Source of the DNA: Dorea sp. AF36-15AT
GTDB lineage: Bacteria > Bacillota > Clostridia > Lachnospirales > Lachnospiraceae
Direction of reading: 5' to 3'
DNA length: 64,000 bases
NCBI RefSeq assembly: GCF_003477705.1
Contig: NZ_QUDV01000001.1
Coordinates: forward strand, 744,001 to 808,000
Shown here: positions 18,180-27,550 of the stretch, piece after piece
Layout: every line of letters begins with the position of its first letter
Numbering within the stretch: the stretch's first letter is position 1
Notes under the pieces: generated by a model
What the model saw: only the letters and a program-made list of their open reading frames with translations
Told to the model about the DNA's origin: nothing
The model's database searches: none
Position numbers and translations under genes: made by a program

Positions 18180-19565
18180 CTATTTATCATATTCTCTGAT
18201 GTACTGTTTGTAAATCTGAATCACCTGTTCCATAGCAGCTTTACCAGGTGCTCCAGTTGTCAGACGTTTATTTACACAGGTTTCCATGCTGATCGCGTCA
18301 TAAATGTCTTCTTCAAATACCGGAGAAATTGCTTTGTACTCTTCCAATGACATATCATCCAATGCGATATTCTTCTCAATACAGTAAAGGACGAGCTGAC
18401 CTACAATGCCATGTGCATCACGGAACGGAACACCGTGATTTACCAGGTAATCTGCCGCATCTGTAGCATTCGTAAAACCATTCTTGGCACTTGCATGCAT
18501 ATTATCTTTTTTAAACTGCATGGTACTCAACATACCGGTAAAGAGTGCAATACATCCTTTGGCTGTATCAATGGCATCGAAACTCATCTCTTTATCTTCC
18601 TGCATATCTTTATTATAAGCAAGCGGAATACCTTTCATCGTAGTAAGCAGAGATGTAAGCGCGCCATAAACACGTCCTGTCTTACCCCTTACAAGTTCTG
18701 CGATATCCGGATTCTTCTTCTGCGGCATAATACTGCTTCCGGTACTGTAAGCATCATCGATCTCTACAAACTGATATTCATTAGAATTCCAGATGATCAC
18801 TTCCTCACAGAAACGTGAAAGATGCATCATGACAATAGATAAAGCCGAAAGAAGCTCCAGCAGATAATCTCTGTCAGATACACCGTCCATACTATTCAGT
18901 GTCGGTCCGTCAAAACCAAGAAGCTTTGCAGTATAATCACGATCCAGTGGGTAAGTGGTACCTGCAAGAGCTCCTGATCCCAGCGGGCAGGTATTCATTC
19001 TCTTGCTGATATCACGCATACGTTCGTGATCTCTCTTAAACATCTCAAAGTATGCGCCCATATGATGTGCAAGTGTGATCGGCTGTGCCTTCTGCAGATG
19101 TGTAAATCCAGGCATAATTGTCTCCGTATTCTCCTGCATGATTCCCAGAATCGTTCGTAAAAGCGTCTTTAACAACTGATCGATCTGAGCAATTTCATCT
19201 CTGGTATACAGCTTCATATCAAGTGCCACCTGATCATTACGACTTCTTCCGGTATGCAGCTTTTTGCCCGCATCTCCGATCCGGTCGATCAGATTCGCTT
19301 CCACAAAGCTGTGAATGTCTTCGTATTTATCTGTAATCTCAAGTTTACCCTTCTCCACATCATCGAGGATTCCTTCCAGTCCTTCAATGATCTGCTGTTT
19401 CTCTGTCTCAGTCAGAATCTCCTGCTTGGCAAGCATCATCACATGTGCAATACTTCCACGGATATCCTGCGCATACAGTTTTTTATCAAATGAAATAGAA
19501 GCGTTAAAATTGTAAACAAGTTGATCCGTCTCTTTTGTAAAACGTCCGCCCCATAATTGTGCCAT
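18180..19565 (-). CDS. argH: Argininosuccinate lyase
   Basis: 461 residues, fumarase/aspartase superfamily. Cleaves argininosuccinate to arginine and fumarate, the last step of arginine synthesis. The flexible catalytic loop is GSSIMPQKKNPD; the TGRSRNDQVA segment is also diagnostic. AGAGGG precedes the ATG. argG is not adjacent in this window; asd lies directly downstream. Confidence 0.97.
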   Translation of the reverse strand: MAQLWGGRFTKETDQLVYNFNASISFDKKLYAQDIRGSIAHVMMLAKQEILTETEKQQIIEGLEGILDDVEKGKLEITDKYEDIHSFVEANLIDRIGDAGKKLHTGRSRNDQVALDMKLYTRDEIAQIDQLLKTLLRTILGIMQENTETIMPGFTHLQKAQPITLAHHMGAYFEMFKRDHERMRDISKRMNTCPLGSGALAGTTYPLDRDYTAKLLGFDGPTLNSMDGVSDRDYLLELLSALSIVMMHLSRFCEEVIIWNSNEYQFVEIDDAYSTGSSIMPQKKNPDIAELVRGKTGRVYGALTSLLTTMKGIPLAYNKDMQEDKEMSFDAIDTAKGCIALFTGMLSTMQFKKDNMHASAKNGFTNATDAADYLVNHGVPFRDAHGIVGQLVLYCIEKNIALDDMSLEEYKAISPVFEEDIYDAISMETCVNKRLTTGAPGKAAMEQVIQIYKQYIREYDK

Positions 19566-19684
19566 TGGTATCCCTCTTTCTATATCATGTTTTCTCTTTT
19601 GAAATATTCAGTTACATATTTTAGCATACAATCAGAACCTTGAAAAGTCCCTCATCTGACTTTTTATGCATTTCTGATGCATAT

Positions 19685-20323
19685 CTATGCTTTTTCTGCA
19701 TTTTGTCTGTGTCTCTTTTCCGCTTCATTCCAGGAATAAACGCATCCACAATAGTCCTGCCGGTACAATCCGTATTCCTTTGACAACTCAACAGAACGCT
19801 TATATCCGTTCTTTTTCTTGAAGTCTGACAGTAGATATTTTACACCATATTCTTCCGCCAGCCTGCTTCCGATCTCATTCAACTTCTGAGCATTCTTCAT
19901 CGGGCTGATACTGAGTGTCGTGGTAAAATATTCATAGCCTCCGTCTCTTGCAAGCTCTGCCGCTTCTCTTAAGCGAAGCTCGTAACAGCGCATACAACGC
20001 TCTCCGCCCTCCCTGGCATCTTCCAGCCCTTTCGCCATATCATAGAATCTATCCTTGTCATATTCTCCCGCCACAAAACTGATCTTATGCTTTGCAGGCA
20101 GTTCATCAATCAGCTTCTGCTGCTCAATGATCCGCTTCGAGTACTCGGACTCCGGATAAATGTTCGGATTATAATAAAAAACCGTAATCTGGAAATACTG
20201 ACTCAAATATTCCAACACATAACTGCTGCAGGGTGCACAGCAACTGTGCAGTAAAAGTGTCGGCACATGCTCTTCTTTTTCCAGCTTTACGATCAGCTTA
20301 TCCAGTTCTTTCTGATAGTTCAT
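19685..20323 (-). CDS. queH: Epoxyqueuosine reductase QueH
   Basis: 212 residues. Converts epoxyqueuosine to queuosine in tRNA, the non-cobalamin alternative to QueG. Cysteines C28, C29 and C32 in HSCCAPCSS, together with CMRC and the C-terminal YCGC, form the Fe-S/iron site of this family. RBS AGAGGTG. Other queuosine genes are not in the window, which fits salvage or a distant locus. Confidence 0.93.
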   Translation of the reverse strand: MNYQKELDKLIVKLEKEEHVPTLLLHSCCAPCSSYVLEYLSQYFQITVFYYNPNIYPESEYSKRIIEQQKLIDELPAKHKISFVAGEYDKDRFYDMAKGLEDAREGGERCMRCYELRLREAAELARDGGYEYFTTTLSISPMKNAQKLNEIGSRLAEEYGVKYLLSDFKKKNGYKRSVELSKEYGLYRQDYCGCVYSWNEAEKRHRQNAEKA

Positions 20324-20459
20324 TCAGATATCACCTCTGTTTCGTATAATTACTGTTACCTTATGTTTATTCAGTATATGGCATTTCTCTTACCGTCGCA
20401 AGAACTCTTTTCTTACATTTTCATAAAATGAACCAGAACATCTTTTTTCAGGAGGCTCT

Positions 20460-21239
20460 ATGGAAAAGCATACTGATCGGATTCTGGAATTAAAATCTAT
20501 CTATTATTCCTATCATAATGCCGATGGCGAAACTCCTGCCATCACAGATCTTTCATTTTCGGTAAATGAAAGTGAATTCATTGCCATCGTCGGACCTTCC
20601 GGCTGTGGCAAATCCACATTACTGTCCCTCATTTCAGGGCTGATCACGCCCGAAAAAGGTCTGATCAAGATCAACGGGAGATCCTTGCGGGAAAGTGCTG
20701 CAAATATCGGCTATATGCTTCAGCACGACCAGCTCTTTGAATGGCGGACTATCTACCACAATGTACTTTTAGGTCTTGAGATTCAGCATACGCTCTCTGC
20801 CAGAACCAGGGAAAAAGCCCATGAACTCTTAGATACTTATGGACTAAAACAATTCGAAAATTCCAGACCATCTGAACTCTCCGGTGGTATGCGGCAACGG
20901 GCAGCCCTGGTGCGTACCCTTATCCTGGAACCAGATATCCTGCTTCTTGATGAACCATTTTCTGCACTGGACTATCAGACCAGACTGCGTGTAGGCGACG
21001 ACATTGGACAGATTCTGAAAAAAGAAAAGAAAACTGCCATTCTGGTGACTCATGATCTGTCAGAAGCAATTTCACTGGCAGACAGAATCATTATCTTAAC
21101 TTCAAGACCTGCCACTGTCCACCAGACTGTCCCACTGATTTTTAATCTGGAAGACGATACTCCATTAAACAGAAGAAATGCACAGGAATTTAAAAATTAC
21201 TTTTCACTGATATGGAAGGAGCTGAATAGCGATGCATGA
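20460..21239 (+). CDS. ABC importer ATPase (NitT/TauT family)
   Basis: 259 residues. Walker A GPSGCGKST, Q-loop around MLQHDQLFEWRT, signature LSGGMRQR, Walker B ILLLDEPFSALD, switch His in LVTHDLSEA. These fit SsuB/TauB/ThiZ-type ATPases of nitrate, sulfonate, taurine or thiamine-precursor importers. GGAGG precedes the ATG. It overlaps the permease gene by 8 nt. No substrate-binding protein gene is adjacent, so the substrate is unknown. Confidence 0.88.
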   Translation: MEKHTDRILELKSIYYSYHNADGETPAITDLSFSVNESEFIAIVGPSGCGKSTLLSLISGLITPEKGLIKINGRSLRESAANIGYMLQHDQLFEWRTIYHNVLLGLEIQHTLSARTREKAHELLDTYGLKQFENSRPSELSGGMRQRAALVRTLILEPDILLLDEPFSALDYQTRLRVGDDIGQILKKEKKTAILVTHDLSEAISLADRIIILTSRPATVHQTVPLIFNLEDDTPLNRRNAQEFKNYFSLIWKELNSDA

Positions 21240-22035
21240 ATTATCCGCAGCGCAGCAAAAATATCTTCATATGCAAAAAAGACACAGACGAGTCGTCTGT
21301 GTATCCAGAATCCTGATTCTGTTCGGTTTTTTATTCGTATGGGAATTCACTGCTAACACCGGGATCATTGATTCCTTTATCTTCAGTTGTCCCTCACAGA
21401 TTGTTCTCTGCTTTCGTGAATTGATGGTGGATGGAATCATTTTCCATCATATAGGAATCACACTCTATGAAACCATCGTAAGCTTTTTGCTTGTCATTCT
21501 GATCAGTATCTTAATGGCGGTACTTCTCTGGACGTTCCGCTATTTATCTGAAATACTTGATCCATATATGGTTGTACTGAACAGTCTGCCTAAATCTGCC
21601 CTGGCACCGCTCCTCATCGTATGGCTGGGTGCCAATCGCACTACGATCATCGTAGCCGGAATGTCTGTTGCGATCTTCGGCAGCATACTAAGTCTGTATA
21701 CGAGCTTTATCTCTGTAGATCCGGAAAAGATCAAACTGATATACACGCTTCACGGCACAAAATTCCATGCTCTTACAAAAGTTGTTCTGCCTGCCTCTCT
21801 TCCGGCTATCATCAACATTATGAAAGTGAATATCGGGCTCTGTCTTGTGGGCGTGATCATCGGAGAATTTCTAGCAGCCAGAAGCGGTCTGGGTTATTTG
21901 ATCATCTACTCAAGCCAGGTGTTCAAAATGGATCACTTGCTGATGAGTATCTGTCTCCTGTGCCTGATGGCAATGCTTCTGTATGCACTGATCAATGCTT
22001 TAGAAAAATGGTACCTCGCCTGTCAGCACCGATAA
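21232..22035 (+). CDS. ABC importer permease (NitT/TauT family)
   Basis: 267 residues, about six membrane helices, with the EAA loop TLHGTKFHALTKVVLPASLPAI-type segment near 175-195 that docks the ATPase. It pairs with the ATPase just upstream (translational overlap; GGAAGGAG inside the ATPase gene). The pair lacks a binding protein here. The stop is only 2 nt from the convergent small gene at 22038, with no hairpin between them. Confidence 0.87.
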   Translation: MHELSAAQQKYLHMQKRHRRVVCVSRILILFGFLFVWEFTANTGIIDSFIFSCPSQIVLCFRELMVDGIIFHHIGITLYETIVSFLLVILISILMAVLLWTFRYLSEILDPYMVVLNSLPKSALAPLLIVWLGANRTTIIVAGMSVAIFGSILSLYTSFISVDPEKIKLIYTLHGTKFHALTKVVLPASLPAIINIMKVNIGLCLVGVIIGEFLAARSGLGYLIIYSSQVFKMDHLLMSICLLCLMAMLLYALINALEKWYLACQHR

Positions 22036-22037
22036 CA

Positions 22038-22286
22038 CTATAACTGATTTAACACCCCAAGAATCTCTTCCATCCCTTCATCATTGAATGGATACACAGA
22101 TTCTTTCTTTTCCGCTTTTGATACATCATAGCACTCCGGACCTTCCCAGATTGTCAGTTTGAACCGGGAATCCTCAGCTTCAGTATCAGATTTTTCAATT
22201 CGATAATTGTATTTTCCTTTGCTGCCGTTGAATTTGGACTTTTTATAAAATGCTAACGGAAACAGCATTTGTCTCGTAATCTTCAT
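22038..22286 (-). CDS. Small protein of unknown function
   Basis: 82 residues, starting MKITRQMLFPLAFYKKSKF, basic in the first third and acidic at the end; no membrane segment or recognised motif. The ATG at 22284-22286 has GGAG 8 nt upstream. A longer open frame reading through the tRNA-Thr gene is spurious. It lies just past the tRNA terminator on the same strand. Function not recognised. Confidence 0.7.
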   Translation of the reverse strand: MKITRQMLFPLAFYKKSKFNGSKGKYNYRIEKSDTEAEDSRFKLTIWEGPECYDVSKAEKKESVYPFNDEGMEEILGVLNQL

Positions 22287-22316
22287 ATCGTATTCTCCTT
22301 TTGTAAATCCGGTAAT

Positions 22317-22341
22317 ACAAAAGGCTGCGCAATGCGCAGCC
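22317..22341 (-). terminator. Terminator after tRNA-Thr
   Basis: GGCTGCGC pairs with GCGCAGCC (22323-22341), followed by TTTTG on the minus strand. Confidence 0.85.
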
Positions 22342-22351
22342 CCTACATATA

Positions 22352-22424
22352 AGCTGGAAATCGGACTTGAACCGACGACCCCTTCATTACGAGTGAAGTG
22401 CTCTACCAACTGAGCCATTCCAGC
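22352..22424 (-). tRNA. tRNA-Thr, anticodon CGT
   Basis: 73-nt cloverleaf: acceptor GCTGGAA/TTCCAGC, D arm GCTC-AGTTGGTA-GAGC, anticodon stem CTTCA/TGAAG with loop CTCGTAA (anticodon CGT, reading ACG), T arm with TTCAAGT loop. CCA is not encoded. A promoter lies upstream and a terminator downstream, so it is transcribed on its own. Confidence 0.96.
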
Positions 22425-22457
22425 AGATGTGATCTGCTATAAGCAGTCACAACTAAT

Positions 22458-22485
22458 ATTATATCTGATTTGTGAGAATTTGCAA
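22458..22485 (-). promoter_or_regulatory. Promoter of tRNA-Thr
   Basis: Minus strand TTGCAA (22480-22485), 16-bp spacer, TATAAT (22458-22463), giving a start about 27 nt before the mature tRNA. Confidence 0.6.
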
Positions 22486-22492
22486 GTCTTTT

Positions 22493-23359
22493 TTAATTGG
22501 ATTCCTGAATCCGTACATTCATCTGACGATACGGAATCACAATATTTTCCCTGTCAAATGTCAGCTTGATCCCTTCCAGCATATCCCAGCGCACATTCCA
22601 GTAATCTTCTGTACTTACCCAACATCGCATTCCGAGAATCACTCCGTCATCGCCAAGTTCATCCACAAAGATTCTGTGTTCTTTATCCTGCATGATTCTT
22701 GACTCTTTCCGGATCAGATCCGCCAACACTGCTTTTGCTTTCAAAAGATCAGATTCATAGGAAATCGATATCTTCAGTTCCAGTTTACGCTCATCCATAT
22801 GGGTAACATTAGTTAAACTGTTATTAGTCAGCATACCATTGGGAATGACGACAGTACGGTTATCGACCGTTAATAATTTGGTATAAAAGAGCTGAATTTC
22901 CTTTACTGTTCCTTCATCACCATGATTATCTTCGATAATATAATCACCTACCACAAATGGTTTCAAAAGCAGAATCAGAATACCACCGGCAAAGTTGGAT
23001 AAACTTCCCTGCACAGCCAGACCTACTGCAACACCTGCAGATGCGATCAACGCTGCAACAGATGCGGTATCAAATCCAAATTTCGTTGCAATAGTAAATA
23101 GCAGTATTCCATACAACATAAACTTTAATAATGAATCTACAAAAGTTTCCACACCTTTGTCTACATTAGATCTTTCCAGCATTTTGCGGGTCAGCTTTCG
23201 AATCCATTTGATCGCGATTCTTCCAAGAAAGAAAAATATCAGCGCAAGCACGATCTCTATAGCAAAACTGATCAGATTCGGAATATGATCCTGCAGATAT
23301 TGAATAAAGACATTCACATCTTCTGCCGCTTCATTGGTCGTTTCTATTACTTCATCCAT
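22493..23359 (-). CDS. mscS: Small-conductance mechanosensitive channel, MscS family
   Basis: 288 residues. An acidic N-terminus, membrane helices near 28-48 and 75-120, and the Gly/Ala-rich pore helix GLAVQGSLSNFAGGILILLLKPF, then a soluble beta domain (VGDYIIEDNHGDEGTVKEI). It releases solutes on hypo-osmotic shock. GGAG lies before the ATG. Downstream of pgeF by 12 nt. Confidence 0.92.
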   Translation of the reverse strand: MDEVIETTNEAAEDVNVFIQYLQDHIPNLISFAIEIVLALIFFFLGRIAIKWIRKLTRKMLERSNVDKGVETFVDSLLKFMLYGILLFTIATKFGFDTASVAALIASAGVAVGLAVQGSLSNFAGGILILLLKPFVVGDYIIEDNHGDEGTVKEIQLFYTKLLTVDNRTVVIPNGMLTNNSLTNVTHMDERKLELKISISYESDLLKAKAVLADLIRKESRIMQDKEHRIFVDELGDDGVILGMRCWVSTEDYWNVRWDMLEGIKLTFDRENIVIPYRQMNVRIQESN

Positions 23360-23371
23360 ACTTCCGTCTCC

Positions 23372-24217
23372 TTACTCCACTTTCGTCTCTTCTTTTAATG
23401 CAAGAAATGCACTGAGGTTACCTCTTTTTCCTTTGGTATAGCGATGTGAGAATAACAGCTCGTGATTACAGCAGGTACACACATTCGTCACCGCCATATG
23501 TTCTGCTTTTACACCTGCATCCAACAGATTGATCTCATTGGCGCGCCAGAGATCCAGCTGATACTTTCCATTCTCTTTGCGATAGAACAATGAATCCCAG
23601 TCTGTTTCTTTATAATTTGCCCGAAATTCATCAATGACATCCTCGCTAACTTCATAACACTCCTGACAGATAGAGGGACCTACAACCGAGCGGATATCCA
23701 CTGGATCACATCCAAATGTCTCCTGCATTTTCCGAACCGTCGCAATAGCCATCTTATGAACTGTGCCGCGCCATCCAGAATGGCTCAGCCCGATAACACG
23801 TTTTACCGGATCCACAAAATATAAAGGCACACAGTCTGCATAGAAGGTCACCAGGCAAAGACCCGGCACATTGGTGATCATACCATCCGTCTCCGGCATC
23901 GTCTTACCATAGTTCGTCTCATCCACTACCACCACATTGGTAGTATGTGTCTGATTCGTATATACCATTTTGCTTTCTTCCACACCGATTGCTGCCGCAA
24001 GTCTTCTGCGATTCTCATTTACTGCCTCCGGATCATCTCCCCTGGTGGTACTGATATTCATCGTAGCACAATCTCCCTTGCTGACACCGCCAAGCTTTGT
24101 TGAAAATCCCTGTTTCACAATTCCAGTCTCTTCCAGCAATGGACTTACCAGCAACGGAACGCCTGCTGACTCTGTCAGATTCCATATGGATTTATCATTT
24201 GCATACTTTATCTTCAT
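23372..24217 (-). CDS. pgeF: Peptidoglycan editing factor PgeF (laccase-domain, YlmD/YfiH)
   Basis: 281 residues. Metal/His-Cys site segments TNQTHTTNVV, FYADCVPLYFVD and LSHSGWRGTVHKM identify the DUF152/multicopper-polyphenol-oxidase-like family. Members act as purine nucleoside enzymes and prevent misincorporation of L-Ser in cell-wall precursors. Usually it lies near division genes; here it sits between yraN and mscS. A weak GGGG site precedes the ATG. Confidence 0.88.
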   Translation of the reverse strand: MKIKYANDKSIWNLTESAGVPLLVSPLLEETGIVKQGFSTKLGGVSKGDCATMNISTTRGDDPEAVNENRRRLAAAIGVEESKMVYTNQTHTTNVVVVDETNYGKTMPETDGMITNVPGLCLVTFYADCVPLYFVDPVKRVIGLSHSGWRGTVHKMAIATVRKMQETFGCDPVDIRSVVGPSICQECYEVSEDVIDEFRANYKETDWDSLFYRKENGKYQLDLWRANEINLLDAGVKAEHMAVTNVCTCCNHELLFSHRYTKGKRGNLSAFLALKEETKVE

Positions 24218-24229
24218 ATGTTCTAGCCC

Positions 24230-24616
24230 CTACCCTTTATAATCAAATGCATTCCGGTACAGCTGAATCTCATCGCCAGCTTCTCCCAGAATGCCTACTA
24301 CATCAAATCTGCAGGGACATCCCCACACACCATTTACCGTCATGTAATATAGTGCACATCTGGAAATGACCTGCTGTTTCCTTATATGAACCGCTTCCGA
24401 CGGCATGCCTTTTCTGCGGTCTGTGCGGTACTTCACCTCACAGAATACCAGATATTCCCCATCTCTGGCAATAATATCAATCTCGCCCTGTCTACAGTGA
24501 TAATTATACTGCAGGATCTGATAGCCCTGCTGCTCAAGATATTTTCCTGCAATCTGCTCGTATCTGGCACCCACAGAACGTTGATTCTTCTTGTTATACT
24601 GCTTTCGTTTTTTCAT
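24230..24616 (-). CDS. yraN: YraN family (UPF0102) nuclease-fold protein
   Basis: 128 residues with the restriction-endonuclease-like motif GEIDIIARDGEYLVFCEVKYR. A small conserved protein of unsettled function, commonly beside rnhB, as here. No strong ribosome site is visible before the ATG. Confidence 0.88.
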   Translation of the reverse strand: MKKRKQYNKKNQRSVGARYEQIAGKYLEQQGYQILQYNYHCRQGEIDIIARDGEYLVFCEVKYRTDRRKGMPSEAVHIRKQQVISRCALYYMTVNGVWGCPCRFDVVGILGEAGDEIQLYRNAFDYKG

Positions 24617-24679
24617 AGGTATAAGCTTTTGCTCTCATATTCTGTAAATCCCTCAATTACAACACCTATGACTCAGATA

Positions 24680-25339
24680 TTATATGTATTTGTGGATAAA
24701 ACTCATCCGATGAATCGGTGTCGGTCCCAACTTCTTCAATCCCTCAATATGTGCTTTGGTTCCATAACCCTTATTGGATGCAAAATCATATCCCGGAAAT
24801 ACCTTTTCATATTCAACCATCAATCGGTCTCTTGTCACCTTTGCAAGAATACTTGCTGCCGCAATGGATACACTCTTAGCATCTCCTTTAATGATCGGTA
24901 TCTGCATAATCTCAATTTCCGGTATAGTAACAGCATCATTTAACAACAGATCCGGCTGTACTGACAGATTGCTGATCGCCATACGCATTGCCTCATATGT
25001 TGCCTGCAGAATATTGATCTCGTCAATCCTTGCCGGGCTTGCCATCCCGATTCCCGTAGCAACCGCCTCTTCCAGAATCACTTCATACAACTCTTCCCGC
25101 TTCTTTTCTGATAATTTCTTCGAATCATTAAGATACAGAATCGGATGATCCTTTGGTAATATGACAGCTCCGGCAACAACCGGACCTGCAAATGGTCCGC
25201 GTCCCACCTCGTCAATACCGCATATTGCCTGATGATCACTGTATTCTTTCTCAAATACACTCATAGCTTCTGTGCGGGCGATTTCTTTTTCCAGCTTTTC
25301 CTGCTGCTTACGCAGTCTCTCTTCTTCTCGTTTATTCAT
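24680..25339 (-). CDS. rnhB: Ribonuclease HII
   Basis: 219 residues. Removes ribonucleotides from DNA-RNA hybrids. ICGIDEVGRGPFAGPVVAGA and DSKKLSEKKRE are the signature regions; the DEVGRG acidic pair binds metal. It has a charged N-terminal helix (1-25). Its start overlaps the lepB stop by 8 nt. Confidence 0.96.
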   Translation of the reverse strand: MNKREEERLRKQQEKLEKEIARTEAMSVFEKEYSDHQAICGIDEVGRGPFAGPVVAGAVILPKDHPILYLNDSKKLSEKKREELYEVILEEAVATGIGMASPARIDEINILQATYEAMRMAISNLSVQPDLLLNDAVTIPEIEIMQIPIIKGDAKSVSIAAASILAKVTRDRLMVEYEKVFPGYDFASNKGYGTKAHIEGLKKLGPTPIHRMSFIHKYI

Positions 25340-25898
25340 GACGGATCACTCCTACCTTATCAAACGGGTAAATACGTACCCATGCCCGTCCCAGCAGGTC
25401 TTTTCGCTTTAGTATACCAACACTTGGATCCCGGCTGTCCGAACTGTTATTCCGGTTATCTCCGAGCACAAAATACTCATCATCCCCAAGCGTGATCGGC
25501 TCGGCTGCAATTCCTGCTGACTGCATAACTTCCTTACCATAGATATCACTTTCCAGCTTCTCTCCGTTGATATAGACATATCCGTCTTTTACCTGCACCG
25601 TCTCTCCCGGCAGACCGATAATACGCTTAATATAATAAACATTTTCCTCATACTGATATGGAAATACGATAATATCATAGCGCTTTGGATCACGGAACCG
25701 GTAGGAAATCTTATCAACGATCAGCTGGTCACCATCCTGCAGCGTCGTTTCCATAGAATGACCACTCACGCTGGTTCTCTGTCCCACAAATGTGATGATC
25801 AGCCATGTCAGACCGACAATGATTGCAATATAAACAAGCCAGCCAAACAACTCGTAAGCCACAGAATGTGATTTCTTTTCTTTTTTAGTTTTCCCCAT
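25332..25898 (-). CDS. lepB: Signal peptidase I (first copy)
   Basis: 188 residues. One membrane helix (18-39), Ser nucleophile S48 in SGHSMETTL, general-base Lys K91 in YYIKRIIGLPGE, and GDNRNNSSDSRD. Removes signal peptides at the outer membrane face. Placed between rbgA and rnhB. A second, different copy lies at 26812-27525. Confidence 0.95.
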   Translation of the reverse strand: MGKTKKEKKSHSVAYELFGWLVYIAIIVGLTWLIITFVGQRTSVSGHSMETTLQDGDQLIVDKISYRFRDPKRYDIIVFPYQYEENVYYIKRIIGLPGETVQVKDGYVYINGEKLESDIYGKEVMQSAGIAAEPITLGDDEYFVLGDNRNNSSDSRDPSVGILKRKDLLGRAWVRIYPFDKVGVIRHE

Positions 25899-25925
25899 AA
25901 TGCATATCCCCTTTCAAATTACCGA

Positions 25926-26783
25926 CTACGCCAGATCCTGTACCTCCGGATATTCCAGCGTCAGTCTGCCAAGCTTGCCACTTCTGAAGTCTTCCAATAA
26001 CAGATTCGAAGCCTTCACATAATCAAGCTCATTGCCACGCACCAGACAATGTTTCTGTTCTGCGATTTCTTTCAGACATGCATAGGAATCCTGATCTTCA
26101 TTGATCCCATATTTATCAGCCAATACACCTGAATAATTTTTAGTCATAAATTTGATCAGTTCAGAAGCCAGTTCCTCAATATTCAGAATCTCATCCTTAA
26201 TAGAACCGATCAGCGCCAGTCGAAGTCCTACGCTCTGATCTTCGAATTTCGGCCAGAGGATACCTGGGGTATCCAGAAGTTCCACACTCTTGTTCAGGCG
26301 AATCCACTGCTTTCCTTTTGTAACTCCCGGCTTATTACCTGTTTTAGCCGCAGCCTTTCCTGCCAGAGAGTTGATAAATGTGGACTTGCCCACATTCGGG
26401 ATTCCTACTACCATCGCTCTTACCGGACGGTTCAGAATACCCTTTCTGCGGTCGCGTTCAATCTTCTCTTTGCAGGCTTCCTGGATCACAGCCTGAATCG
26501 ACTTTAATCCACCGCCCTTTTTAGAATTTACTTTCACGCAGGAATAGCCCTTACTTTCAAAATACGCTTTCCATTCATTATTCCAACGGTCTTCTGCAAG
26601 ATCCGCCTTATTAAGCAGAATCAGTCTCGCTTTTCCCTTCCCCAGCTCATCAATGTCTGGATTGCGGCTGGAAAGTGGTACTCTGGCATCTACCAGCTCG
26701 ATCACCAGATCAATCAGTTTTATGTTTTCCTGCATCATTCGTTTTGCCTTGGTCATATGACCCGGATACCATTGAAAATGCAT
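25926..26783 (-). CDS. rbgA: Ribosome assembly GTPase RbgA (YlqF)
   Basis: 285 residues. Circularly permuted GTPase: G4 LLNKADL comes before G1 GIPNVGKSTF and G3 DTPGILW. Acts late in 50S assembly. The ATG at 26783 is preferred over one 12 nt upstream because GGAGG lies between them. It sits between the two signal peptidase genes. Confidence 0.95.
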   Translation of the reverse strand: MHFQWYPGHMTKAKRMMQENIKLIDLVIELVDARVPLSSRNPDIDELGKGKARLILLNKADLAEDRWNNEWKAYFESKGYSCVKVNSKKGGGLKSIQAVIQEACKEKIERDRRKGILNRPVRAMVVGIPNVGKSTFINSLAGKAAAKTGNKPGVTKGKQWIRLNKSVELLDTPGILWPKFEDQSVGLRLALIGSIKDEILNIEELASELIKFMTKNYSGVLADKYGINEDQDSYACLKEIAEQKHCLVRGNELDYVKASNLLLEDFRSGKLGRLTLEYPEVQDLA

Positions 26784-26811
26784 AATCTCCTCCATTTTTA
26801 CAATCTATGTC

Positions 26812-27525
26812 TTATTTCTTTATAAATCCCATATGGTCAAATGGTGACAGCAAAAACCACGCCTTCCCATATATATAGGAACGTTTCACATTGCCTACAT
26901 CTGCCATACGGCTGTCTTCACTTTTATCTCGATCATCTCCAAGCACGAAATACTCATCTCCGCCCAGAGTAATCTTCTCCGATACGATTCCCACATCATT
27001 AATCTCTGTTGCAGTATAGTCTTCTTTCAGCTTTTCTCCATTAATATATACCGAACCTTCGATAATTTCTACCGTCTCTCCCGGAAGTCCGATGATTCGT
27101 TTTATGTAATAGTGAGAATTCTCATTTCCCTTCGGTTTAAATACGATGATATCACCACGCTTTGGCGAAGTCACATTATATGCGAAGCGATTCACCAGTA
27201 CAACGTCTCCATTGCTAAGCTTCGGACTCATAGAATCCCCCACAGTACTGACTCTCTGTCCGAAATACCACACAAACACAAATGCAAACAGTAACACGAC
27301 TGCAATCTGTAAAATCCAGCTTAACACTGTATGCAGTCTTCTGGAACTGAAAAATCCGCGGATATTCAGATCCCTGATGGACCACTTCTTTTTCTTACGC
27401 GGTCTGTTCTTTGGTCTTTTTACCGGAATCGTCTTGCGTTCCGGTTCCTTCTTCTGAAACGGCAGGATGATCTGCCGTCTTTTTCTGTCTCTTATACTAT
27501 TCGATCTTCTATTACGTCTCGGCAT
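26812..27525 (-). CDS. lepB: Signal peptidase I (second copy) with a long basic N-terminal tail
   Basis: 237 residues. S98 in GDSMSPKL, K142 in YYIKRIIGLPGE and GDDRDKSEDSR give the Ser-Lys dyad. It differs from the other copy in a cytoplasmic tail of about 60 residues with over 20 Arg/Lys before the single membrane helix (67-88). The ATG at 27525 has GAGG upstream; a TTG eleven codons earlier has no site. It follows rplS after a weak hairpin. Confidence 0.93.
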   Translation of the reverse strand: MPRRNRRSNSIRDRKRRQIILPFQKKEPERKTIPVKRPKNRPRKKKKWSIRDLNIRGFFSSRRLHTVLSWILQIAVVLLFAFVFVWYFGQRVSTVGDSMSPKLSNGDVVLVNRFAYNVTSPKRGDIIVFKPKGNENSHYYIKRIIGLPGETVEIIEGSVYINGEKLKEDYTATEINDVGIVSEKITLGGDEYFVLGDDRDKSEDSRMADVGNVKRSYIYGKAWFLLSPFDHMGFIKK

Positions 27526-27550
27526 ATCTGTATTCCTCGTATACAAAAGC

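Noticed and set aside
22287..22418. Open frame beginning MAQLVEHFTRNEGVV upstream of the small gene
   Set aside because: This is the well-known false translation of a tRNA gene (tRNA-Thr here); the real small gene starts at 22286.
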